From positions 1,798,001 to 1,862,000 of the forward strand of contig NZ_CP107006.1 of assembly GCF_022867795.2 (NCBI RefSeq): a stretch of 64,000 nucleotides of DNA, written 5' to 3'. Numbering within the stretch: position 1 is the first letter of the stretch; the number at the start of each line of letters is the position of its first letter. The position numbers and the translations under genes were made by a program. Positions 26,251 through 34,613 of the stretch are shown here, one piece after another. This DNA comes from Chitinophaga horti. Its GTDB lineage: Bacteria > Bacteroidota > Bacteroidia > Chitinophagales > Chitinophagaceae. The notes under the pieces were generated by a model. It had not been told where the DNA came from, searched no databases, and saw only the letters and a program-made list of their open reading frames with translations.

Positions 26251-27834
26251 TTATTTGTGTATTTCCGACGTAAAATGGAATTCGATCTCCGGGTTGTTGG
26301 TTCGCTCGGTATTGAGGTACCATTCTGACTGTGCCAGGTATACCAGGTGACCATCTTTATCTTCCACGATGTTCGAGCTCTTGAACCGGATGAAGTCTTC
26401 CACTTTTTGTTTCGGACCGGTAATCCAGCAGGCTTTATAGAAGGGCAGGGTATTGAACTGACAGGCGGCGCCGTACTCCTGTAACAGGCGGTATTGGATC
26501 ACCTCGAATTGCAGTTCGCCCACACAACCAATGATCTTGCGGTTACCTCCGTGCTGCGTAAACAGCTGGGCCACGCCCTCATCCGTCAGCTGGCGGATGC
26601 CTTTTTCCAGTTGTTTGGTCTTCATCGGATCTTTGTTTACCAGCTCCTTGAACAGCTCCGGAGAGAAGCTGGGGATGCCTGTAAAGTAAAGATCTTCGCC
26701 CTCCGTAAGGGTGTCGCCGATCTTAAAGTTGCCCGTATCGAACAAACCTACCACGTCGCCGGGGAAGGCGTCATCTACCACGTTCTTATCACGCGCCATA
26801 AAAGTATAAGGGTTGCTGAAGCGCACATCCTTATCCAGCCTTACGTGGTGATAGAATTTATTACGCTCGAACCTGCCCGAACAGATACGCAGGAACGCGA
26901 TGCGGTCACGGTGGCGGGGATCGAGGTTAGCGTGTATTTTAAAGATAAAGCCGGTGAACTTGTCTTCGCCGGGTTCAATTTCCCTGATGGTAGAAGGGCG
27001 GGGGCGGGGCACTGGTGCGATTTCCACGAAGGTATCGAGCATGTCTTTTACGCCGAAGTTGTTTACCGCACTTCCGAAGAATACGGGGGCCAGTTTGCCC
27101 TGCAGGTATTCTTCTTTTTCGAAGGTATCATACACGCCTTCGATCAACTCCACGTCGCTGCGCAGCTGCTGGGCGTCCTGGGCGTTAAACAGTTCATCTA
27201 CACGTGGGGTGTTTACGTCCGGCATAGGGATGATGTCTTCGTCGGTCGCCTTCTTGTTAGGCGCAAAACTTACGAAGCTTTTGTCGTACAGGTTGTACAC
27301 GCCTTTAAAGTCTTTACCACCGTTGATTGGCCAGCTGAGCGGGCGAACGCGGATGTTCAGCTTTTCCTCCAGCTCGTCCAGCAGGTCGAACGGATTTTTA
27401 CCGTCGCGGTCCATTTTATTTACGAAGATGATTACCGGTGTATCGCGCATGCGGCACACTTCCATCAATCTTTCTGTTTGTTCTTCCACTCCCTTCACAC
27501 AGTCGATCACCAGTACCACACTGTCCACTGCGGTGAGCGTACGATAGGTGTCTTCGGCAAAGTCCTTGTGACCGGGGGTATCGAGCAGGTTCACGAGGGT
27601 ATCGCGGTACTCGAAGGTCATTACGGAGGTAGCCACCGAGATACCTCTCTGGCGCTCGATCTCCATAAAGTCGGAGGTAGTATGTTTCTTGATCTTATTC
27701 GATTTTACCGCGCCGGCCGTTTGGATAGCGCCGCCGAACAGCAGGAACTTCTCCGTAAGGGTAGTCTTACCCGCATCCGGGTGGGCGATGATGGCAAACG
27801 TTTTTCGCCTGTTAATCTCGTTAGCGTACTTCAT
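26251..27834 (-). CDS. prfC: Peptide chain release factor 3
   Basis: A GTPase of 527 residues that recycles release factors 1 and 2 from the ribosome after termination; the E. coli protein has 529. The ATG at 27834 gives the family start [20 protein letters not shown]; 26 extra codons upstream cross the promoter. Nucleotide-binding motifs are complete: [13 protein letters not shown] (G1), [10 protein letters not shown] (G2 region), [16 protein letters not shown] (G3) and [12 protein letters not shown] (G4). Domain 2 and the RF3-type C-terminal domain ([27 protein letters not shown]) follow. A TACCTTTG box lies 17 bp before the start. The gene is monocistronic with its own terminator. Confidence 0.96.
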   Translation of the reverse strand: MKYANEINRRKTFAIIAHPDAGKTTLTEKFLLFGGAIQTAGAVKSNKIKKHTTSDFMEIERQRGISVATSVMTFEYRDTLVNLLDTPGHKDFAEDTYRTLTAVDSVVLVIDCVKGVEEQTERLMEVCRMRDTPVIIFVNKMDRDGKNPFDLLDELEEKLNIRVRPLSWPINGGKDFKGVYNLYDKSFVSFAPNKKATDEDIIPMPDVNTPRVDELFNAQDAQQLRSDVELIEGVYDTFEKEEYLQGKLAPVFFGSAVNNFGVKDMLDTFVEIAPVPRPRPSTIREIEPGEDKFTGFIFKIHANLDPRHRDRIAFLRICSGRFERNKFYHHVRLDKDVRFSNPYTFMARDKNVVDDAFPGDVVGLFDTGNFKIGDTLTEGEDLYFTGIPSFSPELFKELVNKDPMKTKQLEKGIRQLTDEGVAQLFTQHGGNRKIIGCVGELQFEVIQYRLLQEYGAACQFNTLPFYKACWITGPKQKVEDFIRFKSSNIVEDKDGHLVYLAQSEWYLNTERTNNPEIEFHFTSEIHK

Positions 27835-27851
27835 TGATGCAAAAATGGCTG

Positions 27852-27859
27852 CAAAGGTA
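27852..27859 (-). promoter_or_regulatory. Promoter -7 box (TACCTTTG) of prfC
   Basis: The minus-strand sequence TACCTTTG is an exact TAnnTTTG match and lies 17 bp before the prfC ATG, giving a leader of about ten bases. Confidence 0.6.
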
Positions 27860-27941
27860 ATCATTTTCCGGGAGAGTATGGCCGCAGTGAAGGGGCCTTG
27901 TCCACTGGTCAATTAGTGCGGCATGGCATCGATATAAATAT

Positions 27942-27949
27942 TAAATTTG
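27942..27949 (+). promoter_or_regulatory. Promoter -7 box (TAAATTTG) directly before the ABC permease start
   Basis: An exact TAnnTTTG match ending 4 bp before the ATG at 27954. With a start site about 7 bases after the box the transcript would be leaderless. Confidence 0.45.
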
Positions 27950-27953
27950 ATCT

Positions 27954-29207
27954 ATGCTCTCCACCCTGAAAATTCTCTGGAATAGTTTAAAGATGGCCCT
28001 GCAGGAACTGCGGGTAAACAAAGTACGTACGTTTTTGTCGTTGCTGGGTATTACGATCGGCATCTTTTGCGTGATCGCGGTATTTTCCGCCACCGACAGC
28101 CTGGAGCGCAATATTCGTAACGAGGTGGCTACACTGGGCAGTAATGTGATCTATATCCAGAAGATGCCCTGGGACGACGGTCCGGACATGCCCTGGTGGA
28201 AGTTCGTGAACCGCCCCGCCAGCAGCATTAAGGAATTGAAGCCATTGCAGGACAGGGTGCCCCGCGCAGATGCGGTAGCTTTCGCCTTTACCAGCGGCGG
28301 TAAAAAGATCGAGGCGGGCAAGGATTATATGGAGAACGTAGAGCTGATGGGCGTGTCGCAGGATTTTGATAAGATACAGGCGCTCGACATCATTTACGGC
28401 CGGTATTTTTCTCCCACCGAATCTAACACCGGCGCCAATGTGGTGATCCTGGGCGGTAACCTCTGGCAAACACTGTTTCCTAATCCCGAAGCGGCCATCG
28501 GCAGCATCGTAAAGGTGAGCGGCCGGAACTGTAAAGTAATTGGTCTCCTGAAATATAAGGGCGAAGGCGGTTTGGTGAACATCAACTACGACGATACCGC
28601 CATCCTTCCATACGGCTTTTCCCGCACCATCGTGGACGAGCGCCGGTATGCCGACCCGTTCCTCATGGTAAAAGGTAAACCAGATGTGAGTCTCGGTCAG
28701 CTGAAAGATGACCTCACCGGCGCCATGCGCGCCGTAAGAAGATTGTCGCCCAAGCAGGAAGATAACTTTGCGCTGAATGAGATTACCGCTATCAATAACG
28801 ATCTGAATGACATCTTCCTCCGTATCAATATCGGCGGATTATTTATCGGCATCTTCGCCCTCTTCGTAGGTGCGTTCGGGATCGCCAATATCATGTTTGT
28901 TACCGTAAAAGAACGTACCAACATCATCGGTCTTAAAAAGGCCATCGGCGCTAAAAGAAGCACGATACTGCTGGAGTTCCTGCTGGAAGCGATCCTGTTA
29001 TGTGTGATCGGCGGCCTGTTAGGATTACTCACCGTGTATGGCATGGCGGTATTGGCCACTAAGCTGATGAACTTCCCTTTTGTATTATCGATGGGGAATA
29101 TCATTTTTGGTGTCACTTCCTCCATGGTCGTGGGCTTACTCGCCGGCTTCATTCCGGCCTGGTCGGCCTCGCGTTTAGACCCTGTGGTGGCTATTCGCAG
29201 CAATTAA
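27954..29207 (+). CDS. ABC transporter permease, MacB/FtsX type
   Basis: A 417-residue inner-membrane permease. Helix 1 follows a basic start (ALQELRVNKVRTFLSLLGITIGIFCVIAVFSATDSL), then a periplasmic MacB-type core domain of about 230 residues, and three C-terminal helices of the FtsX domain (IGGLFIGIFALFVGAFGIANIMFVTVKERTNIIG here seen in two parts: IGGLFIGIFALFVGAFGIAN and VKERTNIIGLKKAIGAKR). The C-terminus reads GFIPAWSASRLDPVVAIRS, the family end. No ATP-binding subunit is next to it, so it must use one encoded elsewhere. Such proteins act in export of peptides or lipoproteins or in envelope stress, but the substrate is unknown. tsaD follows with its own promoter. Confidence 0.88.
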   Translation: MLSTLKILWNSLKMALQELRVNKVRTFLSLLGITIGIFCVIAVFSATDSLERNIRNEVATLGSNVIYIQKMPWDDGPDMPWWKFVNRPASSIKELKPLQDRVPRADAVAFAFTSGGKKIEAGKDYMENVELMGVSQDFDKIQALDIIYGRYFSPTESNTGANVVILGGNLWQTLFPNPEAAIGSIVKVSGRNCKVIGLLKYKGEGGLVNINYDDTAILPYGFSRTIVDERRYADPFLMVKGKPDVSLGQLKDDLTGAMRAVRRLSPKQEDNFALNEITAINNDLNDIFLRINIGGLFIGIFALFVGAFGIANIMFVTVKERTNIIGLKKAIGAKRSTILLEFLLEAILLCVIGGLLGLLTVYGMAVLATKLMNFPFVLSMGNIIFGVTSSMVVGLLAGFIPAWSASRLDPVVAIRSN

Positions 29208-29232
29208 CGCGGGAAAATTTGCCGCCGCTGCT

Positions 29233-29240
29233 TATATTTG
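29233..29240 (+). promoter_or_regulatory. Promoter -7 box (TATATTTG) of tsaD
   Basis: Exact TAnnTTTG match ending 7 bp before the tsaD ATG at 29248. A TTTG at 29218-29221 is only 11 bp upstream of it, too close for a normal -33 element. The transcript would have almost no leader. Confidence 0.55.
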
Positions 29241-29247
29241 CCATTCT

Positions 29248-30261
29248 ATGACGGGTGTTAAAATATTAGCGATAGAGTCTTCATGTGACGAGACGAGTGC
29301 CTCTGTATTGGTAGATGGTATGGTACTATCCAATATCATCGCAAATCAGTCTGTTCATGAACAATATGGCGGGGTTGTACCGGAACTGGCATCCCGTGCC
29401 CACCAGGAGAACATCGTACCCGTGGTAGATACTGCGCTGAAAAAAGCCGGCGTAGACATGACTGAACTGAGTGCCATCGCTTTTACCCAAAGTCCCGGTC
29501 TGATCGGCTCCCTGCTCGTAGGTAGCTGTTTTGCCAAGTCGATGGCCATGGCGCTTGACATCCCGCTCATTGGCGTACATCATATGCAGGCCCACGTACT
29601 CGCCAACTTCATCGAAGATCCCAAACCGTCTTTCCCTTTCCTTTGTTTAACCGTTTCCGGTGGACATACGCAGATCGTGCAGTGTAACGGTCCGCTCGAT
29701 ATGAAAGTGATCGGCGAAACGATGGACGATGCCGCAGGGGAGGCGTTCGATAAAAGCGCTAAACTGATAGGTTTGCCTTATCCCGGCGGCCCGTTGGTAG
29801 ACAAACACGCAAAGAACGGTGATCCCAAACGGTTTAAGTTCCCGGAGCCGCAAATTCCCGGTCTCAACTTCAGCTTCAGCGGCCTAAAAACCGCTATTCT
29901 TTACTTTTTGCAGGATAACAAGGCGAAAGATCCCGCATTCGTGGAAAACAACCTCGATGATATCTGCGCCTCGGTGCAGCACCGGATCGTGACCATCCTC
30001 ATGAATAAGCTCGTAAAGGCTTCGGAGGAAACGGGCATCCGGCAGATCAGCATTGCCGGAGGCGTAAGCGCCAACTCTGGTTTACGCGCCGCGCTGGCTG
30101 AATATGCGGCAAAGTATGATTGGCAATATTATATTCCTAAATTTGAGTACTGTACCGATAATGCAGCGATGATCGCCATTACCGCGTACTATAAATACCT
30201 GGCGGGCGAATTTGCATCCCTGGACGCCATCCCTTCCGCCCGCGCCGTATTCGGCGAGTAG
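29248..30261 (+). CDS. tsaD: tRNA N6-adenosine threonylcarbamoyltransferase
   Basis: A 337-residue enzyme that, with TsaB and TsaE, transfers the threonylcarbamoyl group to A37 of tRNAs reading ANN codons. It has the ASKHA fold with ILAIESSCDETSASVL at the N-terminus, the metal-binding HHMQAH motif near residue 111, the nucleotide-binding loop TVSGGHTQIV, an invariant LPYPGGP stretch, GGVSANSGLR and the last metal ligand in TDNAAMIA. Length and all motifs are normal. It is probably essential. The gene follows a permease of a different pathway and has its own promoter box. Confidence 0.96.
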   Translation: MTGVKILAIESSCDETSASVLVDGMVLSNIIANQSVHEQYGGVVPELASRAHQENIVPVVDTALKKAGVDMTELSAIAFTQSPGLIGSLLVGSCFAKSMAMALDIPLIGVHHMQAHVLANFIEDPKPSFPFLCLTVSGGHTQIVQCNGPLDMKVIGETMDDAAGEAFDKSAKLIGLPYPGGPLVDKHAKNGDPKRFKFPEPQIPGLNFSFSGLKTAILYFLQDNKAKDPAFVENNLDDICASVQHRIVTILMNKLVKASEETGIRQISIAGGVSANSGLRAALAEYAAKYDWQYYIPKFEYCTDNAAMIAITAYYKYLAGEFASLDAIPSARAVFGE

Positions 30262-30319
30262 TTTTAGCTGTACCCTATCAAGAGCCTGCACACAACCATT
30301 CTAACGTTAATACCATTGT

Positions 30320-32464
30320 ATGAAGAAGTTTGTCCTGGTGAGTATCTGGACCCTTACCACAATTGTTGCTTTATCCCAGCCTAAGTCTGCCCAGCAAACC
30401 TGGAAGGACCAAAAATATTCCATGTTCATTCACTGGGGCGCGATTTACAGCTCCCTCGGCGGCGTGTGGAACGGTAAACCTGTGACGACAGGCTACAGCG
30501 AACAGATACAGGCCCATGCGGGCATTTACAGTGATGTTTACGCCAATGTGGCTAAACGCTTCAATCCCCAGCGCTGGAAGCCTGATTCTATTGCCTTATT
30601 GGCCAAAGCCGCAGGTATGAAATCGGTAGTGATCACTTCCAAACACCACGATGGCTTTTGTATGTTCAAGTCGGCCTATACAACATACAACGTGGTGGAT
30701 GCCACACCTTACAAACGCGATGTAGTAAAGGAACTGGCAGATGCCTGTAAGAAGCACAACCTCCGTTTCGGCGTATATTTTTCCCTGATAGACTGGCACT
30801 TCCCGCAGGCATACCCGATCAGCAGCCATAACAGCGACCCGATTACCGAACAGCACCACCACTATAACGTGGAACAGGTAACGGAGCTGCTCACGAACTA
30901 CGGACCTATCTCCGAGATCTGGTTCGATATGGGCTCACTTACTGCCGCACAAAGCCAGGAACTGGCTACGCTCGTGCATCGCCTGCAGCCTGATTGTATG
31001 GTGAGTGGCCGCCTCGGTAATGACGCCGGAGACTTTTGTGTGATGGGCGACAATGATTATCCCAACTATAAGATCGCAACGCCCTGGCAAACGCCGGCTT
31101 CTGTATACGACGAAACCTGGGGTTACCGCTCCTGGCAGGAGCATGGCCCCGTGGCCGATAAAGCCATGCAGAAACTGGAAGGACTGCTGAAAGTGGTGAG
31201 CCGTGGCGGTAACTACCTGCTGAATATTGGTCCGCGTGGTGACGGCTCCGTAGTAGATTTTGAGAAGGATGTATTACTCCGTAACGGCAAGTGGCTCGCC
31301 CAGAACGGCGAAGCAGTGTATGGAGCAGCGCCGAGCCCTTTCGGCCGCTTTTTCGACTGGGGAGAGGTAACGGCTAAAGAGAATAAGTTGTACCTCAGTT
31401 TACTCCGCCAGCCCGAAGGAAACATCATCGCCCTGCCCGGACTTAAAGGCGAAATTGCCAGTGTAACCGTGCTGGATAGCAGCCGTGCACGACTGAACTG
31501 CCGCATTTTCACAGAAGGAAACACTACTTACCTCGAGCTGCCATCGAAGTTTAAACTGAATAACCGTGCCCGCGTACTGCGCCTCAACTTTTCCGCACCG
31601 TACGCCGTATTGCCGGAAAACATACTGGAGATGACACCGAACAGTCACCTCGTGCTCGACCGGCACAATGCTGAAAAACATTACAGCTTTTCGGGGATAG
31701 ATTACAACAGCTATTATCGCAGCACCGTAGCGAACAGCTGGCGGTTGAAGGCAAGTACAGACATGAAGGTGATTCCCTGGCTGTCGTACACGCAGCAGGA
31801 AAGAGATAATTCTATCACCCTCACGGTGAATGACCGCTCGCAGGTGGTAAAACTCGTTTGTACAGATTCGTTGCTCATCAGCCTCGCTACCCGCAAGATC
31901 AGCTGGAGCCCTATGTACCTCGCAGGCCCTTACTGGAACGGCATCAGCTGGGCGAATGGAGATGTGAATACAATCGACGTCACCAAACCCTGGCCGGCCG
32001 GGCATGATGCCCGTTGGAAAAAGACCGACTGGAAAAATGATAAAGTATACGAACTGGAAGCCGACTGGAACAACAGCTGGTATGTATACCAGGAAGTAAA
32101 AGCAGAAGAGGCGGGGCAATACATCATCCGGTTGACGAGCGGCGATGGCATACAGGTGTTTTTGAACGGGGAGGAGCAAGTGGTGCATAATAACCCGGCG
32201 CGCGGGTTTACCCAGCAGGAATACTTAGTTTTGCCGCTGCAAGCGGGCGTTAATAAACTGGTGGTGAAAGTGTACAATCGTTTTGCGAAGAAAACCGTGG
32301 TGTCGATCGATAAAGATGTGCCGCAACTCATGTACCGCCAGCGTCTCGCGCCGCTGCAGTTAAAGAAAGACGAGGTAGGAGCGTACAGCTGGCAGTTGTA
32401 CAACCCGGTTTCCGTACACCGCGATATGCGTATGCCGAACCTGGAGCTGCACCTCGCGCAATAA
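30320..32464 (+). CDS. Alpha-L-fucosidase, GH29 family
   Basis: A 714-residue exported glycosidase. It has a signal peptide (FVLVSIWTLTTIVALSQ), then the GH29 barrel: KYSMFIHWGAIYSSLGG with the active-site His-Trp, AAGMKSVVITSKHHDGF, and the nucleophile Asp at about residue 203 in EIWFDMGS. Normal GH29 enzymes have about 450 residues; here the barrel and its beta sheet end near 470 and a further 240 residues follow, including a jelly-roll-like part with GQYIIRLTSGDGIQVFLNGE, probably a carbohydrate-binding module. It may act on fucosylated plant or host glycans. The next gene starts 2 bp after its stop, though in function it is unrelated. Confidence 0.92.
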   Translation: MKKFVLVSIWTLTTIVALSQPKSAQQTWKDQKYSMFIHWGAIYSSLGGVWNGKPVTTGYSEQIQAHAGIYSDVYANVAKRFNPQRWKPDSIALLAKAAGMKSVVITSKHHDGFCMFKSAYTTYNVVDATPYKRDVVKELADACKKHNLRFGVYFSLIDWHFPQAYPISSHNSDPITEQHHHYNVEQVTELLTNYGPISEIWFDMGSLTAAQSQELATLVHRLQPDCMVSGRLGNDAGDFCVMGDNDYPNYKIATPWQTPASVYDETWGYRSWQEHGPVADKAMQKLEGLLKVVSRGGNYLLNIGPRGDGSVVDFEKDVLLRNGKWLAQNGEAVYGAAPSPFGRFFDWGEVTAKENKLYLSLLRQPEGNIIALPGLKGEIASVTVLDSSRARLNCRIFTEGNTTYLELPSKFKLNNRARVLRLNFSAPYAVLPENILEMTPNSHLVLDRHNAEKHYSFSGIDYNSYYRSTVANSWRLKASTDMKVIPWLSYTQQERDNSITLTVNDRSQVVKLVCTDSLLISLATRKISWSPMYLAGPYWNGISWANGDVNTIDVTKPWPAGHDARWKKTDWKNDKVYELEADWNNSWYVYQEVKAEEAGQYIIRLTSGDGIQVFLNGEEQVVHNNPARGFTQQEYLVLPLQAGVNKLVVKVYNRFAKKTVVSIDKDVPQLMYRQRLAPLQLKKDEVGAYSWQLYNPVSVHRDMRMPNLELHLAQ

Positions 32465-32466
32465 GT

Positions 32467-33183
32467 ATGGCGAACGACTATTTTCAATTCAAGCAATTTA
32501 CCGTACACCAGCAGCGGGCCGCGATGCGCGTATGCACAGATGCCTGCATCCAGGGCGCTTACACCGCCCGTTACCTGCGTACCTCGCCGCCCGCCCGTGT
32601 ACTGGACATAGGTGCCGGCACGGGATTGCTCAGTCTCATGCTGGCGCAAGCCATACCGGCACCTATCGATGCGATCGAGTTAGATGCTGATGCCTTCGCG
32701 CAGGCTGGTGAGAACTTTGCTGCGTCACCCTGGGCGCAGCGTTTACAGGTGATACATGCGGATGCCCGTCAGTTCAACGCTGCCAGACCTTATCCGTTCA
32801 TTATCACGAATCCTCCTTTCTTCATCAACGCCCTTAAAAGTGGCAAAGCCGCCCGTAACACCGCGATGCACGCCACAGAGCTGGACTTCGCCGCATTGGC
32901 TGCAGCGATCGACGTCAACTTAAGTGCGGACGGTGCCTGTTCGGTACTGTTGCCTTATGATGCGTTTGAGCAGTTCCGCGTATTGGCGGCTAATAAAGGA
33001 TTGGAGTTGGCAATAAAACTGGATGTACAGCAATCGCCGAGGCATGGATTCTTCAGAACTGTCGGTATATTTAAGCGGGGAGCGGTAAATACGGAGATGG
33101 AAACGCTGCTGATCTATGATGCGCAGAACCAGTACACGCCGGATTTTGTGGCATTGTTGAAGGAGTATTATTTGTATTTATAG
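32467..33183 (+). CDS. trmN6: tRNA1(Val) (adenine(37)-N6)-methyltransferase, TrmN6 type
   Basis: A 238-residue SAM-dependent methyltransferase of the YfiC/TrmN6 family, which methylates A37 of tRNA1(Val). The start FQFKQFTVHQQRAAMRVCTDACIQGAY is typical. The SAM site is VLDIGAGTGLLSLMLA, the acidic end of strand 2 is DAIELDADAF and the catalytic motif is NPPFF near residue 118. Its coding end lies in the first copy of an 85-bp tandem duplication, so the stop and last nine codons are duplicated downstream. It is 2 bp after the fucosidase gene and likely read from the same transcript. The substrate assignment is by family. Confidence 0.9.
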   Translation: MANDYFQFKQFTVHQQRAAMRVCTDACIQGAYTARYLRTSPPARVLDIGAGTGLLSLMLAQAIPAPIDAIELDADAFAQAGENFAASPWAQRLQVIHADARQFNAARPYPFIITNPPFFINALKSGKAARNTAMHATELDFAALAAAIDVNLSADGACSVLLPYDAFEQFRVLAANKGLELAIKLDVQQSPRHGFFRTVGIFKRGAVNTEMETLLIYDAQNQYTPDFVALLKEYYLYL

Positions 33184-33324
33184 CATCATCGCCCGTACAT
33201 TTCGTGGTTGGGGAGCCATGTTTCCCTCACCAGCCTATTTGTTGAAGGCGTATTACTTGTATTTATAGCATCATCGTGCCGTACATTTCGTGGTTGGGGA
33301 ACCATGTTTCCCTCACTAGCCTAT
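33154..33324. repeat. Tandem duplication of 85-86 bp at the 3' end of the trmN6-like gene
   Basis: Copy 1 is 33154-33238 and copy 2 is 33239-33324, starting at TTGTTGAAGG in both. The copies differ at about seven positions, including a one-base insertion. Copy 1 contains the last nine codons and stop of the methyltransferase gene; copy 2 repeats them out of any gene, so it reads LLKAYYLYL and a stop when translated in the same way. Each copy also carries GGTTGGGGA and ATGTTTCCCTC. Confidence 0.85.
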
Positions 33325-33350
33325 CGTAAAGAACGTGTTATTTTTTTTAA

Positions 33351-34562
33351 CTATCTGCCCTCCACGTAATCCTGCAGATAATCATAATGCTCCGTCAATT
33401 TACCCGCACTTGCAATCGTCGCGCGGTCGATCATCTTACTATCCGTTTTCATCAGGTCATCGAACACGAACTTCATCAGCTGATCACCGAAGTACTGCGA
33501 TGCATCGCGGGGCAGCTCGTTCGGTAAATTGCCCACACACATCATAGTCACGCCCTCTTCATGGAACGGTGCCAGTTTCTGTTGCGTAAAGCGGTTCACG
33601 TCGTACACAGGATCTTCGATCGTAGAGTCGCCGAGGTTGCAGGGGATAGAGCCATGCGCATCGTCCGTAATATCCGCGATCACCCGGATGCGGAAGTTGT
33701 CTTTGGCCATATCCGCCCAGGCGAATAGAGGCTCAATGTTTTTATCCCAGTAAATACCGTTCATGAGAATGTCGCTGGCGGTAACGTAAGGCAGGAAACG
33801 GCAGTCGTAGTTTTCAGGATGCGCGTGAAAGTCGTCGCGGCTATAAGTTTTATCGGTTTTACGAAGATAGAGTTCACCCGCTTTCAGTTGTGTATACACC
33901 GGGTAGGCGTAACTGTTGATGAGGAACTCCTCTGGCGGAATGTACTTGATGCCCAGTAAGCCCATCACCTCCAATATGCCCGCGGTTACACGCCCGGAGC
34001 CGGTTGCCACGATCTTGATCGGCGGTATTTTTACCCCGAAGTAATGCGTGATCAACTCCTGGAAATCCCGGCACTCATGTACCCGTTTGAACTTGAACGT
34101 ACCGGTGCGCGCGCCGTAGGCCAGCAGTCCATTGTGCGCACCCACCACGCCCGCAAAGAAGCCAAAGCCCAGGATGCGTTGTCCGTCTTCATGCACCAAA
34201 CATTCATAATCGATTAGTGTAATGTTTTTTTCCAGGATGGCCTGTAACATCTGCCGGTTATGCGGTTGCTGTTTTTTGGTGTGGGAGAAGAAGAGGTATG
34301 TTTTATCCGCGATCAGCTTTTCCTGCGGGATCTCTTTGATGCCGAGTAATACATCACACATCGATAAATCCTCCGACAGCCGGATGCCCGCCGCCGTATA
34401 TTCGTCATCGGTAAAGCATCGCTGCTCCGAAGGTTGCACGGTAATCTGCACGCCAGGGTAGTGGCTCAGTATCCACTTACATTGCAGGGGCGTAAAAGCG
34501 ACGCGGTTATCATGAGGCACTTTCTCCTCCCGCAGCAAGCCGATATGGATGTTTTTGATCAT
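33351..34562 (-). CDS. NAD(P)-dependent dehydrogenase of the alanine/saccharopine dehydrogenase superfamily
   Basis: A 403-residue cytoplasmic enzyme. The N-terminal domain (MIKNIHIGLLREEKVPHDNRVAFTP) is the AlaDH/PNT-type domain, and the dinucleotide-binding motif reads KIVATGSGRVTAGILEVMG near residue 185. The middle has LVHEDGQRILGFGFFAGVVGAHNG and the C-terminal part IADITDDAHGSIPCNLGDSTIEDPVYD. This pattern fits proteins like lysine-forming saccharopine dehydrogenase more than classical alanine dehydrogenase. Reaction: reversible oxidation of an amino acid or its 2-oxoacid adduct with NAD(P). The substrate is not certain. It is separated by about 50 bp from the helicase gene upstream and could share its transcript. 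Confidence 0.85.
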   Translation of the reverse strand: MIKNIHIGLLREEKVPHDNRVAFTPLQCKWILSHYPGVQITVQPSEQRCFTDDEYTAAGIRLSEDLSMCDVLLGIKEIPQEKLIADKTYLFFSHTKKQQPHNRQMLQAILEKNITLIDYECLVHEDGQRILGFGFFAGVVGAHNGLLAYGARTGTFKFKRVHECRDFQELITHYFGVKIPPIKIVATGSGRVTAGILEVMGLLGIKYIPPEEFLINSYAYPVYTQLKAGELYLRKTDKTYSRDDFHAHPENYDCRFLPYVTASDILMNGIYWDKNIEPLFAWADMAKDNFRIRVIADITDDAHGSIPCNLGDSTIEDPVYDVNRFTQQKLAPFHEEGVTMMCVGNLPNELPRDASQYFGDQLMKFVFDDLMKTDSKMIDRATIASAGKLTEHYDYLQDYVEGR

Positions 34563-34613
34563 AGCGTTGGAATAGGCTTCTACTGCAACTTACTGAAATT
34601 TAATGAAATGGAA

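Noticed and set aside
26494..27837. Open frame of 447 codons antisense to prfC
   Set aside because: The opposite strand holds all release factor 3 GTPase motifs; this frame is a codon-bias shadow.
27835..27912. Upstream extension of prfC
   Set aside because: It includes the TACCTTTG promoter box; the ATG at 27834 gives the family start.
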